Shown piece by piece: positions 17,683 through 27,147 of a stretch of DNA of 64,000 bases. A model generated the notes under the pieces. That model had not been told where the DNA came from and did no database searches. It saw only the letters and a program-made list of their open reading frames with translations. Position 1 is the stretch's first letter, and each line of letters begins with the position of its first letter. Both the position numbers and the translations under genes were made by a program. This stretch comes from Caballeronia sp. Lep1P3. GTDB lineage: Bacteria > Pseudomonadota > Gammaproteobacteria > Burkholderiales > Burkholderiaceae. Location: the NCBI RefSeq assembly GCF_022879595.1, contig NZ_CP084270.1:62001-126000 (forward strand), written 5' to 3'.

Positions 17683-19021
17683 CAGGTTGCTGAAATACAG
17701 GTGCTTACGACGCAGCTTTGGTCTGTCGCCGCGGCCTTTGCCGCGATTTTTCGCAGTGTGCAATTTCAACGCGAATTCACCGTCTTTTTCGACGGTTTGA
17801 GGCCGATTGTTGGCCTCGTGACTACTCATTGCGCCACTATGGGCGGACTTGTCCCAGTGACCGCATGCGCACGAGGTTATAGGCGGCCATGTTCAACACG
17901 AACATCTGGTCAACCTTCTCCAAACTACGCACCATCACTTGGCGCATGCGCCCCACGGTCTTGGCCCACCCGAAGCCTTGTTCGATCAACTTGCGCTTTC
18001 GCTGCGAAATGGAATAGCCCAGGCTTGATGCAATCGCGTCGGCCACCGCTGAACGCCGCCCAGAAGTGTTTTGCGCAACGTGCGGGGTGACCTTCATTTG
18101 CTGGCAGGCTTCAATGAATTCCTGTGCGTCGTAACCCTTGTCTGCACCCAGCGTGATTTCTGCGTTCGCATCTTCTGCCGCTTGCCGCGCATCGTTGATC
18201 ATGATCTTGGCCGCTTCACGCTCGGCATGCCCATCAGCGTGTGTCACGCGAGCGTTGACCACCAGGCCGTGCCGATTATCGGTCAGCGTATGGCCCATGT
18301 ACCGCAATTGGCTGGCCGTTTTGCCTTTGCGATAGAGCCGCGCATCAGGATCAGTCTTGGACTGATGCGTCTCGTTGCTGCGCTTGCTGCCTTTGAAGTC
18401 GCCCGCGCTGCCGTCATCGTTGTCCTGATCGTCACGGTCCTTGCGCACGAAGCTCTTGTGGCCCGCCCACGCCTGAATCAAGGTGCCGTCCACGCTGAAG
18501 TGCTCACCTGAGAGCAGGTCCTTCTTCTCGGCAATGGCCACCACTTCGTTGAAGAATTTGATGACCGCGTCGTGCTTGATCAACCGCTCGCGGTTCTTCG
18601 TGAACACGGTGGGCACCCACACCACATCATCCATTGCCAAGCCGACGAACCAGCGAAACAGGAGGTTGTATTGCACCTGCTCCATCAATTGTCGCTCCGA
18701 GCGGACACTGTAGAGGATCTGAATCAGCATTGCCCGCAGCAGCTTCTCCGGCGCGATGCTCGGCCGTCCACCTTTTATGTCGACCTCGTACATCTCGGAG
18801 AACAGCCGATCCATCTTGGCGAGCGCTTCGTTCGCCATGACGCGAATCGAGCGCAGCGGATGCGACGCCGGAACGAAGTCGTCGAGCTTGCGAAAGGAAA
18901 ACAAACTCTCAGTGAACGTGTCGGCGCCGCGCATGATCTCCGGGGGGGCAAGTTAGGTCCTTCTATCAACGCTTCAGGCACATCCCGCGATGACCTCTGC
19001 GATCAGTATTTCAGCGGCCTG
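17683..19021 (-). mobile_element. IS-B copy 1 (IS5 family, 1339 bp)
   Basis: The ends CAGGTTGCTGAAATACAG and, reverse-complemented, CAGGCCGCTGAAATACTG match at 15/18. The 4-bp direct repeat TTAG (17679-17682 and 19022-19025) fits the YTAR target of the IS5 group. Removing the element plus one repeat restores the outer transposase exactly. A second copy of the same length is at 47923-49261. Confidence 0.93.
17837..18934 (-). CDS. IS-B transposase (IS5 family)
   Basis: 365 aa, intact. The N-terminal region MRGADTFTESLFSFRKLDDF and RSERQLMEQVQYNLLFRWFV form the DUF772-type head of IS5 transposases. Catalytic Asp residues lie in HFSVDGTLIQAWAGHKSF and ITLGADKGYDAQEF, and the Glu lies in RKLIEQGFGWAKTVG. 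Differs from copy 2 at one visible residue (GGRPSIAPE here, GGRRSIAPE in the other). It carries out cut-and-paste transposition at YTAR sites. Confidence 0.93.
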   Translation of the reverse strand: MRGADTFTESLFSFRKLDDFVPASHPLRSIRVMANEALAKMDRLFSEMYEVDIKGGRPSIAPEKLLRAMLIQILYSVRSERQLMEQVQYNLLFRWFVGLAMDDVVWVPTVFTKNRERLIKHDAVIKFFNEVVAIAEKKDLLSGEHFSVDGTLIQAWAGHKSFVRKDRDDQDNDDGSAGDFKGSKRSNETHQSKTDPDARLYRKGKTASQLRYMGHTLTDNRHGLVVNARVTHADGHAEREAAKIMINDARQAAEDANAEITLGADKGYDAQEFIEACQQMKVTPHVAQNTSGRRSAVADAIASSLGYSISQRKRKLIEQGFGWAKTVGRMRQVMVRSLEKVDQMFVLNMAAYNLVRMRSLGQVRP

Positions 19022-20249
19022 TTAGCGCCTTGTGTTTACCTCGATGAATCAGCTGCACCGGCGCAACATCGGCATCCACACCGCGAAATCCGAGGTCGGC
19101 CAGCACGATCTTCGGCGTCGGCGTGCCCGGCAAATCCTGCAGCAAGATGTTCGTTTGTTCAAGTTGCGCGGCCAGCGTGTGCCCGTCGTAAGGGTTGCCT
19201 GCAAACGAGCGCGCACCGACGATCAGACCCTGCTTCTCCGTGATCGCGAGACTGACTTTGACACCGAATTCGTAGGGCTGGCGGGCCTTGCCTTTGGATA
19301 TGCATTCCACTTCTGGCGCGTGAAGCGCGTAGAGTTTGTGCTTGTCCTTCGCACGCTGACGGCAGATACGCCAGGCGCGCTCCAGCCAGATTCGCAAGGA
19401 TGCCTGTTGCTCAGCGGATGCACCCGATAATTTGCGTTCGATGTCACGCAGCAATCGTCCGAGTATCGTGCGCTGACGCTTGAGCACCCGGCGCAGACGC
19501 TTGAACTGTTTGGCATGCGCATAGCCGCCTGCCCGGCGACGCAACTGTTTCCCCTCGCGCTGGTAGGTCTGCTTGAGCGTCAGTCCGGCGCGTTGGGCGA
19601 GCCTTGCGAGTTTTCCTCGTGCAACCTCCAGCAAGCGGCTGTCAGTCGGGTAGGCAATTGCTTTCTCCTGGACCGTCGTATCGACAATCACGCGCTCGAA
19701 CTCGGCCGGCCTTACGGCTTTCATTTGCACGGCCGCCGCAATTGTTGTCGCGAGCATCTCCTCGACGCCGGCTTCGCCCAGCGCCTGCCGAAAGCGCACG
19801 AGGTTGGTCGGATCGCATGGCAGGCGCGGCTGGAAATAGTCCTCGCCGCAGAAGTACTGGAAGTACACGTCTTGTGCCCAGCGCTCGCAAACCGACTCAT
19901 CACTTTCGTTGTATGCGTGCTTCAGGTAGAGCAGTCCGACCATCAGCCGGGTCGACAGGCGCGGACGTCCGGCAGCGCTATGGCCCGCGCCCGCCAGCTT
20001 GGGCGCCGTGCCGAACAGATCAACCTCTGCGCTCAGCCGGCCTTCGCGAGCACGCCGCTCGAAGATCGGTGTCAACGTCGCTTCTATCGACGTCCAGGGC
20101 ATTCGGTTAGCCAGTACGGCCAGCGGGTGCCGCAAATCGATCATTGCATCCAGGCGGCTGCGGAAGAAATCCGGTGTGCTCATCGGCGCTTCTCACTCCC
20201 AGAACATAGGCCAATTCCATATTGGAACTGGGAGTTCCGCAACCCTCTG

Positions 20250-20551
20250 TTTGCACCTATTACCACGCAGCGCCTGGCTTCACGGCATTCTGCAAGACCG
20301 ACTAACTAGACGCGCCTCTCCCGGCCCAAGTTCTTGTCGCCGTCACGCCTCACAAGAGAATCAGGCGGACCCGCGCGCGCGAGGCCGCGAGTCGCCGGAC
20401 GCACTGCACCGGTCCTCTACGACGGATCGTAGCCGGCTCACGTCAGGATTGCCGGATCGGCTGTGCCAATCTTTTGACGCCTTCGGTGAAAACCAATGGC
20501 CTGCCGATTGCTTTTCATTTGGCCTGTCGCCGACGCACAAGGCTTAAACGC
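20250..20551. other. intergenic, no gene recognised
   Basis: It lies between the IS-A end and the sensor kinase. No clear promoter could be assigned. Confidence 0.4.
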
Positions 20552-21766
20552 ATGATATCGCGCTCACTGAAGGCCACTCTTGCTGCCTCTATCAATGCGC
20601 TCACGTTTTCGCCAGACGAAACGGTCTCGCTTGTTGACGTCATCCGTCACCGGCAGACGTTTGCGCAAATGATCGACGCCTGGCACAGCGATACGGATGC
20701 GTCGATCGAGGCAATCCTCGCTGCGGCAGCCCGGTGCGCCGCGCTCGGCTGCAACGCCCCAATGGCAAAGGTCCTTGAAGTACGGCGCTCCGACAACGTT
20801 CTTGTTGTTAAAGCGCAGTTCGGCCTGAGTGAAGAGGCGCTTGGCCGGTCAGCAGGAAATGTGGACCCGGTCAACCCAGCGGGGGAAGCGCTAGCCAACG
20901 CCGAGCCTGTGATCGAGCCCGACGTTCGTCGACGACCGCAAGAAAAGCTGCCGCAGATCCTTCTTGACTACGGCGTCGTGACGTCAGTGAGCTTACCGTT
21001 GATCAACCACATTGGGCCCTACGGCATTCTCGAGGTGGATTATCGTGAACCAACTGAATTCGGTGCGTTTGAATTGTCGTTCCTTGCATCCGTCGCCGGC
21101 GCGCTCGCCGAAAGCATCGAGAAGTACCACGCGCGATCATCGCTAGCGGCCGATCGTGACGCCAAGGTGGACTTATTGCGGGAACAGCAGCACCGTATTC
21201 GCAATAACTTCCAGCTCATCGTCGCTTTGCTTCAACGCAATGCGAGGCAAGCGGACGATCCCCAGGTCCGCAGCAGCTTCAGGGACGTCGAGCGCCGGGT
21301 CTTTGCAATGGCGTCGCTCTACGATCATCTCCTCGGTCTCGGTCAACACGGCGAACAGATCGACCTTGGCCGGTACCTTGGTTCCATGGCCGACAGCTTC
21401 CACGAGTTTTACGGACTGCGGGAAAACCGAACCACGCTGCAGGTAGACCTCGAGTCTGGCGTCCTGTTGTCGCCCGACATCTGCACCACCATCGGGACGG
21501 TGGTGAACGAACTTGTCGCAAACGCCGTTGAACATGCCTTTGGTGGGGAACGTGGGCGAATCAAGATAAGTTTGAGGCAGCAGCCCGAACTTGCGATCTG
21601 CGTGGTAGACGACGGCAAAGGGTTTGACGCGAGCGCATCGGAGAACGTAGGGTTACGGACAATTCGGCGGATAGCTATGAGCATCGGTGCAAAATTGGAG
21701 CACCGTTCGGAAGCCGGCCACGGCACAGCATGCGAGTTGACACTTCCTGGGCACGCTTTCAACTGA
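20552..21766 (+). CDS. GAF-domain sensor histidine kinase (HWE/HisKA_2 type)
   Basis: 404 aa from the ATG at 20552 (MISRSLKATLAASINALTF). An upstream start at 20474 is possible and the ribosome-binding site is weak. Residues about 30-190 look like a GAF sensor domain (VRRSDNVLVVKAQFGL, SVSLPLINHIGPYGILEVDY). The dimerisation/phosphoacceptor helix is EQQHRIRNNFQLIVALLQ near 210, of the HisKA_2 kind. The ATPase domain has NELVANAVEHAF (N box) near 319 and DDGKGFD (G1) near 352. No membrane segment, so it is a soluble sensor. No partner response regulator is adjacent. Confidence 0.88.
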   Translation: MISRSLKATLAASINALTFSPDETVSLVDVIRHRQTFAQMIDAWHSDTDASIEAILAAAARCAALGCNAPMAKVLEVRRSDNVLVVKAQFGLSEEALGRSAGNVDPVNPAGEALANAEPVIEPDVRRRPQEKLPQILLDYGVVTSVSLPLINHIGPYGILEVDYREPTEFGAFELSFLASVAGALAESIEKYHARSSLAADRDAKVDLLREQQHRIRNNFQLIVALLQRNARQADDPQVRSSFRDVERRVFAMASLYDHLLGLGQHGEQIDLGRYLGSMADSFHEFYGLRENRTTLQVDLESGVLLSPDICTTIGTVVNELVANAVEHAFGGERGRIKISLRQQPELAICVVDDGKGFDASASENVGLRTIRRIAMSIGAKLEHRSEAGHGTACELTLPGHAFN

Positions 21767-21871
21767 GAGTCCTATCGCTGACTTAAACACTATCCCTATG
21801 CTGGGCAATCGTCGAACGCGCCGATGTGTTCAACGTGAGCAATGTGAAGAAGAAACTGGCTTACGGAGCGG

Positions 21872-23179
21872 ATGTTGACCATTGAAGCCATTTGGTTTTT
21901 GATAGTCGGGGCCTTGATGGTTGTCATGGCTATCGGTCGAAAGATCGTCGAGCGGTTGCCGATGACCGGCGCGATGATCTATCTCGTCGTCGGGTTCTTG
22001 CTTGGTCCAGCATTCGTCGGATTGCTGAGAATCGACATCGAGCGCGACGTTGTGCTATTGCGCACGCTCACCGAGGCAGGCCTTGTCGTTTCGCTGTTCG
22101 CGATCGGGATGTATCTTCGCGTTGAGCTTTCGAATCCGCTCTGGAGATTGACATTGCGGCTGGCCGGTCCTGCCATGCTCATCACCATCGCCGTTATGTT
22201 CTTCGCGGGGCATTGGGGTCTGGGACTTGCCGCAGGGCCTGCCCTGCTGTTGGCATCTGCATTAGCGCCGACCGACCCTGTCCTCGCCAACGAACTGCGC
22301 GTTGAAGAGGCCGGCGACGATGAGCCTCTGCGCTTCGCCTTGTCATCCGAGGGCGGGCTTAACGACGGCGCGGCGTCGCCAATGGTCTATATCGCGCTAG
22401 CGATTTGCGGCGTCGGAAGCCTCGGCAGCAGCAATCCGTGGACGTTCCCACTTGCGATCCTATGGGGACTGACAAGCGCCGTCGTCATCGGATGGGCGTT
22501 GGGCACAGGCATCGTCGTGCTCGTGACTTGGCTGCGCACGCGTTACGACCATGCGCTCGGCTTAGAGGGCTTTCTTGCACTCGGCCTCGTTGCTTTGGCG
22601 TACGGGGCGACGCTCATCGTTGACGGCTACGCCTTTATCGCAGTGTTCGTCGCAGGCGTTGCGCTGCGGCGCCGGGAGATGAAGGCGACCGGTGAGAAGC
22701 CGCCGAGCGAGGCGCTCGAGTCGGTGGAACGCGGCAATCGAGATGAGGCTGCAAAAGACCCCGAATTGGCTCACGCCTACATTGCGGAAAAGATGATGGG
22801 GTTTTCTGTGGAGATCGAGCGATTCATTGAACTTGGGCTGATGGTTGTTATCGGTAGCGTCGTGTCCGCACATTGGCGCGAATTGCTGCACTGGTCCGCG
22901 GTCTGGCCGGTTTTGTTCTTGTTCGTCGTCGCCCGTCCGCTGGGCAGCAGTCTTTCGCTGCTCGGCTCATCGATGGACCGCCATCAGCGGGTGTTATCGG
23001 CATGGCTCGGGTTGCGCGGTGTCGGCGCCTTTTACTACCTGTTGTTTTCCTGGGAAAGGGCTGGAGGCAGCACCGTCGCTGCAATTGCGCCGATCATCCT
23101 TTCAGCTATCGTCCTATCGGTTCTCATGCACGGAACGACGGCCACGGTGCTGCTTGATCGTTATATGCGCCGAAAGTAG
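21872..23179 (+). CDS. CPA1-family cation/proton antiporter
   Basis: 435 aa, starting at the ATG at 21872 with GGAG upstream. About 11-12 hydrophobic segments are visible. The hallmark DPVLANEL stretch (ALAPTDPVLANELRV) carries the conserved Asp of CPA antiporters, and SSEGGLNDGAASPMVY is the second conserved ion-site motif. The central cytoplasmic loop (RRREMKATGEKPPSEALESV) is hydrophilic. It exchanges Na+ or K+ for H+ across the inner membrane. It lies 105 bp after the sensor kinase on the same strand, possibly but not necessarily co-transcribed. Confidence 0.92.
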   Translation: MLTIEAIWFLIVGALMVVMAIGRKIVERLPMTGAMIYLVVGFLLGPAFVGLLRIDIERDVVLLRTLTEAGLVVSLFAIGMYLRVELSNPLWRLTLRLAGPAMLITIAVMFFAGHWGLGLAAGPALLLASALAPTDPVLANELRVEEAGDDEPLRFALSSEGGLNDGAASPMVYIALAICGVGSLGSSNPWTFPLAILWGLTSAVVIGWALGTGIVVLVTWLRTRYDHALGLEGFLALGLVALAYGATLIVDGYAFIAVFVAGVALRRREMKATGEKPPSEALESVERGNRDEAAKDPELAHAYIAEKMMGFSVEIERFIELGLMVVIGSVVSAHWRELLHWSAVWPVLFLFVVARPLGSSLSLLGSSMDRHQRVLSAWLGLRGVGAFYYLLFSWERAGGSTVAAIAPIILSAIVLSVLMHGTTATVLLDRYMRRK

Positions 23180-23239
23180 AAAACCCGAGGTTGCGGAATT
23201 TGCCTTGCTTTTCACCGATGGAGTAACCCGGAGGATGGC

Positions 23240-23452
23240 ATGGGTGGACGACACAGTCCCGGTGAACGAGTGCAGACATCGGGCACCTACAAAGTTTGCA
23301 TACACGGCGATGCCAAGTCAGGCTTCGAAGTCAGATGGGTCTAAGGCGAACATTTTCCGCCGATCCCCGGCGGGGCCAGCGCCCATTACGAGCTGCTGTA
23401 CTTGGCCGCGGGCTCGAAAGAGGAAAGCAAACTCTGCACCGATCGTAATTGA
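23240..23452 (+). pseudogene. YjzC-like small protein with one internal stop
   Basis: From an ATG at 23240 with CGGAGG upstream the frame reads MGGRHSPGERVQTSGTYKVC, continues GFEVRWV, meets TAA at 23342-23344, and resumes in frame with GEHFPPIPGGASAHYELLYL before TGA. The SGxY start and the GExFPPxP motif are those of YjzC-family proteins, about 60-70 aa, function unknown. One substitution would restore 70 codons, so this is a recent or point-inactivated copy. Confidence 0.55.
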
Positions 23453-24599
23453 TATCGTCGAAGCCGCTGGAAGCGCGCTGTCTGAGGAGCCGAATTTTCA
23501 CCAGAATTGGCTCGAGATCGGCCAGACTCTGCTGCGCAAGGTGAGCCAAACCCTTCAGTACACCGGCCCGCGAGCGCCCAGACGGGCAGACGACTCTTGC
23601 GCCGCTAATTTTTATCCGAATTGCGCGTGAGTTGGCAACGACCGGTTATGACCACACTGCAGCCGGTTGACCGTTCCTTGTTTCAGCATTCCGAGTGACT
23701 CAAAGTGGCCGGTTGCTGCCTGCGACGGTCGCATCCGTCTGCCGTGATACGCGACCACCATCGTCCGTGCATCGCAGGCTTCCCGAATCAGAAGCGAAGC
23801 GACGTCATTTCTTGCGCCGCGATTAGAATTGCACCGCATGTGTCGCCCAGGCGTCTTCGAGCACTCGCCTACCGATGTTTCGTGCACCGTCACAAACCCT
23901 AGCTACTTCAGGCGCTTAACAAGTTACCGAGGGCGTTCCTCACAGACTTTTCAACTGAATCTGTGGATAACTTTGCAACGCGCATGGCCATTGTGTCCGA
24001 GGCAAGTACCCTAAGAAGACGTATTCCTAGGGCTGAAGGCGGTCGACGTGTCACGCTAGCAACGTTTTCATCTTCTCCATAAACGCTTAGCACTGACAAT
24101 CCGCTGCATAAAACGACTGCTTGGGCCCGCGCAGTGGGGCTCAGGGCGACATTACCGACCGGTCCGTGGCCTCGTCGGTCAAAGGGTTATCGCTTCTGTT
24201 GCAACGTTTCCAAATTAGCTAAGTAAAATGAAACTTAGCGACGCGCGCATCGAAGCATCAGGCGTCGCAAACGTAAAAGCGAATTCGCGACGCGACGACC
24301 CTGCAACGCATCCAGCTTTCCGAGACGTTCTTGTCTGTTCAAATCTGAATCAAAAACGGTTCGGGCGCCGCATGTGCGCGGCGGCACGCTCGACGCACTT
24401 CCCCACTGGTATGACGTTTGGGCTGGTTGGCACGGCCTTCGCATATGTATGACGAAGCACTAAAGACATAGCCGCCAAAGTTGGCAAACAGACGGCAAGG
24501 TGCTACGGGGCTGGCGCAGACCGATGAAGACCGTCGATGCTTTGCGAACAGCAGGCCAGAGAAATACAGCGCAAAGCGCACAGACCAAGCGGAATAATC
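23453..24599. other. gene-poor stretch
   Basis: More than 1.1 kb without a convincing gene. Frames at 23612-23893, 23908-24099 and 24228-24452 have no start signals or recognisable content. The promoter of the Crp/Fnr gene should lie at its right end. Confidence 0.5.
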
Positions 24600-25334
24600 A
24601 TGTTGACCCTTCAGTCCGACCTGCACGGCAATCATTTGTTGGGCGCGCTTCCCGCGCATGAATGGAGCGCCCTGGCGCCCCATCTCGAACTCGTTCAATT
24701 GCGCGCCGAGCAGTTGCTGTGCGATTCAGGACGACGCATTAACCACGTCTATTTCCCGACCACCGCCGTTATTACGCTCTTGCACACGATGGAAGATGGC
24801 GGTTCCGTCGAAGTCGCGGCCATCGGTCGTGAAGGGATGACGGGCGTGCCTGTGCTGACCGGTGGGGATACGATGCCGACTCGCGTCCAGGTGCAGGCCC
24901 CAGGTTTCGCTTACCGGATGAGCGCGAGCGCACTGCGTGAGCACTTCGGCCGCTCCGACTTTCTGCGTCGCATTATGCTTTTGTACATGCAAGCACTGCT
25001 GACCCAAGTGGCGCAAACGGCTGCATGCAACCGACACCATGCGCTGAGTAAGCAACTGTGCCGCTGGCTGCTGATTCAGGCAGACCGTACGCCGTCGGAT
25101 GAACTGAGGGTGACGCAGCAGACCATCGCCGACATGCTGGGCGTGCGCCGGGAAGGCGTCACTGAGGCTGCGGGCAAGCTGCACGACGCAGGACTGATCC
25201 ATCACAGCCGTGGTTGCATCAAATTGCTCGACCGCGCTGCGCTCGAATCCCGTGCGTGCGAATGCTACGGCATCGTTAAACGCGAGTTTGAGCGGATGCT
25301 GCCTAAGATTCGACAAGCCGAGGCCGTTGCATAG
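24600..25334 (+). CDS. Crp/Fnr-family transcription regulator
   Basis: 244 aa from the ATG at 24600 (MLTLQSDLHGNHLLGALPA). Residues about 10-130 form the cyclic-nucleotide-type beta-roll (INHVYFPTTAVITLLHTMED, then AIGREGMTGVPVLTGG). The long helix YMQALLTQVAQTAACNRHH leads to a C-terminal winged HTH with VTQQTIADMLGVRREGVTEA as recognition region. There are no FNR-type N-terminal cysteines, so it is not an iron-sulfur oxygen sensor of that type. It stands alone, followed by IS66 debris, and its targets are unknown. Confidence 0.9.
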   Translation: MLTLQSDLHGNHLLGALPAHEWSALAPHLELVQLRAEQLLCDSGRRINHVYFPTTAVITLLHTMEDGGSVEVAAIGREGMTGVPVLTGGDTMPTRVQVQAPGFAYRMSASALREHFGRSDFLRRIMLLYMQALLTQVAQTAACNRHHALSKQLCRWLLIQADRTPSDELRVTQQTIADMLGVRREGVTEAAGKLHDAGLIHHSRGCIKLLDRAALESRACECYGIVKREFERMLPKIRQAEAVA

Positions 25335-25411
25335 TCACTGAACCGCAGGACGGGCGCAGAGCAGCCACCGCCACCGCGGCGGGAGCTTCCTTGCGTGACT
25401 GGAGATCGTTT

Positions 25412-25722
25412 GTAAGCGCGAATTTATGCGCACATAGCGTCTGGGTTCGGAGCAAGGCAAGCTGCGTCCACTGATATTCTGTGGACACACCCATGACTCA
25501 AACAGGTCCAGATACGGCGCTTCTCGCCGTTACCCTAGTCGGGCGCGACGGCAAGCGTCGCTACGACTCCCAATCCAAACTTAGGCTCATCGAGGCCTGC
25601 CTGCAACCTGGTGTTTCAGTGGCCGGATTGGCGCTCAAAGCCGGCGTCAACGCGAATCTGCTGCGCCGATGGATCAAGCTGCATGAGCAACGCCGCCGCG
25701 CCGCGGGGGCGCCGGATATTGT
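25412..25722 (+). mobile_element. 5' fragment of an IS66 element (IS66-H)
   Basis: It begins GTAAGCGCGAATTTATGCGC, the same end as the complete element at 29725-32347. It then carries the first part of tnpA and stops at IS-D copy 1. The middle of the element (rest of tnpA, tnpB, start of tnpC) is absent. A tnpC fragment of the same element is found on the far side of IS-D copy 1. Confidence 0.88.
25493..25722 (+). pseudogene. tnpA 5' fragment of IS66-H
   Basis: It encodes about 75 residues (MTQTGPDTALLAVTLVGRDG at the start, KLHEQRRRAAGAPDI at the end) identical to the TnpA of the IS66 element at 29725-32347. It keeps the HTH (SVAGLALKAGVNANLLRRWI) and is cut off by IS-D copy 1. Confidence 0.88.
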
Positions 25723-26286
25723 CCCCCGGCGTCAGACTAGTTGTCGCCTCTGAACTTTCTTATCGAGAAGAGTCAGAGGTACAGGGTGAAGGCGAAACAA
25801 ACGTATTCTGTTGAATTTAAGGAACAGGCGCTGTCGAAGGTCCTGCAGCGCGGCCCCCGAACGGTTGGAGCAGTGGCCGACGAATTGAACGTGAACGTAC
25901 TGACGTTAAGGAAGTGGATGAGAGGCGCCGCCGCCGCGAAGCGGAGCTCGGGCTCCGAACACGCAAGACGTCCGGAAGACTGGTCGCTGGAAGAACGGCT
26001 GATGGCCTTGCAGGAGAGCCACGGGTTGGTCGACGAAGCGTTGAACAGCTGGTGTCGCGAGCGCGGCCTGTTCGCACATCATCTCGCGCAGTGGCGAGCG
26101 GATTTTTGCACGGTCGGTGGAACCGGTAGTCGGCGCGAGAGCGCCACGGAAGTCCGGGATCTGAAGCAGGCCAATTTCGAGCTGCAGCGCGAACTCAAAC
26201 GTATGCGGTCCTTAAGGGACGCCCTAGCAATGGACGAGTGATTCTCTGATGCTACCTGTCCACGTGGACAGCTGGGATGAGAGTAC

Positions 26287-26787
26287 ATGACAGAAGATCG
26301 AGACTTGCGTAGCCGTCTGGTAGTCGGCGCGAAACGGGATGGTCGCCGGGAATACGATCCGCAAGCCCGCGAGGAACTGGTCCAGTTGTGCATGACGTCC
26401 GGCGTTTCGATAGCCCGGACGGCGATGCAATACGGCTTGAACCCGAATCTGTTGCGCGAGTGGATCACGCGCTATCAGAAGACACATGCGGCGCGGAATT
26501 CGGCGGATAAGGAACTGAGACCAGCAGACAGGGCATCGCTTGATGTCACGCCGCCTGCCTTGCGGACTGACGCGACCGACGTGCCATCACCATTTGTACC
26601 GGTCGTTCAGGGGGCTGTGACGGTTGAACGAGCGGTGTCCGCGCGCACACCATCGATCACGGTTGCCTTGCACATACGTTTGCCTAACGGTGTTGAGTTC
26701 GACATCGCAGAGGCGACCATCGACGAGCTGACCACCGTGGTCCAGATGCTCGGGAGGATGCCGTGTTCCGGTTCGACGATAATCTGA
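26287..26787 (+). CDS. IS66 TnpA accessory protein (I1)
   Basis: 166 aa. The N-terminal half is an HTH domain (REELVQLCMTSGVSIARTAMQ, then LNPNLLREWITRYQK) as in IS66 OrfA proteins. The C-terminal part ends in HIRLPNGVEFDIAEATIDEL. It overlaps tnpB by 25 bp. It is required with TnpB and TnpC for transposition in characterised IS66 elements. Confidence 0.88.
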   Translation: MTEDRDLRSRLVVGAKRDGRREYDPQAREELVQLCMTSGVSIARTAMQYGLNPNLLREWITRYQKTHAARNSADKELRPADRASLDVTPPALRTDATDVPSPFVPVVQGAVTVERAVSARTPSITVALHIRLPNGVEFDIAEATIDELTTVVQMLGRMPCSGSTII

Positions 26788-27116
26788 AGGTCTACCTGCA
26801 CCGCGATCCTGTCGACTTCCGCTACGGCATGAACAGTCTGTCGATTCTCGTCGAGCAGTCGATGCGCCTAAATCCGATGGACACGTCGCTTTACATCTTC
26901 GGAAACCGACGTCGTGACCGGATAAAGATACTTGGCTGGGACGGCAGTGGTTTCTGGCTTTTTATAAAACGATTGGAGAGCAGCCACTTCATCTGGCCAG
27001 ACAACAAGGCTGAGATCGTGACGATGACGAGCAACGTGTTGCACGCGTTGCTCGATGGCGATGACATCACCGCGATACGACGGCATCCGAAGCAGGAATA
27101 TCGCCGCGTGAGCTGA
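26763..27116 (+). CDS. IS66 TnpB accessory protein (I1)
   Basis: 117 aa from a GTG at 26763. It has the standard IS66 TnpB pattern: DPVDFRYGMNSLSILVEQ, then IKILGWDGSGFWLFIKRLE. Length and motifs match the family (IS66 Orf2-like). It overlaps the end of tnpA and lies 31 bp before tnpC. Confidence 0.93.
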   Translation: MFRFDDNLKVYLHRDPVDFRYGMNSLSILVEQSMRLNPMDTSLYIFGNRRRDRIKILGWDGSGFWLFIKRLESSHFIWPDNKAEIVTMTSNVLHALLDGDDITAIRRHPKQEYRRVS

Positions 27117-27147
27117 ACAGTGAGGCCGTGCGCCGGTCTAACCGGCC

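Larger units (their letters stand above)
17404..20183 (-). pseudogene. IS5-family transposase interrupted by IS-B
   Basis: Joining 19026-20183 with 17404-17682 (one TTAG kept) restores 479 codons without a stop. The junction reads HKALSSTQRKWLKRRQAIEP. The N-terminal half has the GRPRLSTRLMVGLLYLKHAY head of IS5-type transposases and a VDTTVQEKAIAYP motif with the first catalytic Asp. The C-terminal piece has IEPIIGHVKQEHGMRR with the catalytic Glu region. As it stands the left piece reads through from IS-B as a chimeric 141-aa frame, a product of the insertion. Confidence 0.85.
17395..20249 (-). mobile_element. IS5-family element (IS-A), split by IS-B
   Basis: An outer element whose 478-aa transposase gene is interrupted at 17683-19021 by IS-B copy 1. 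Ends are approximate. GGGGCGCAGTCCCACC near 17381-17396 (partly inside the GNAT remnant) and the reverse complement of GGAACTCCCAGTTCC-like sequence near 20220-20249 resemble each other imperfectly, and I could not fix a target duplication. It borders the GNAT remnant on the left. Confidence 0.6.

Noticed and set aside
17404..17829. 141-aa transposase-like gene
   Set aside because: Chimera of the IS-B tail and the C-terminal piece of the interrupted IS-A transposase; not an independent gene.
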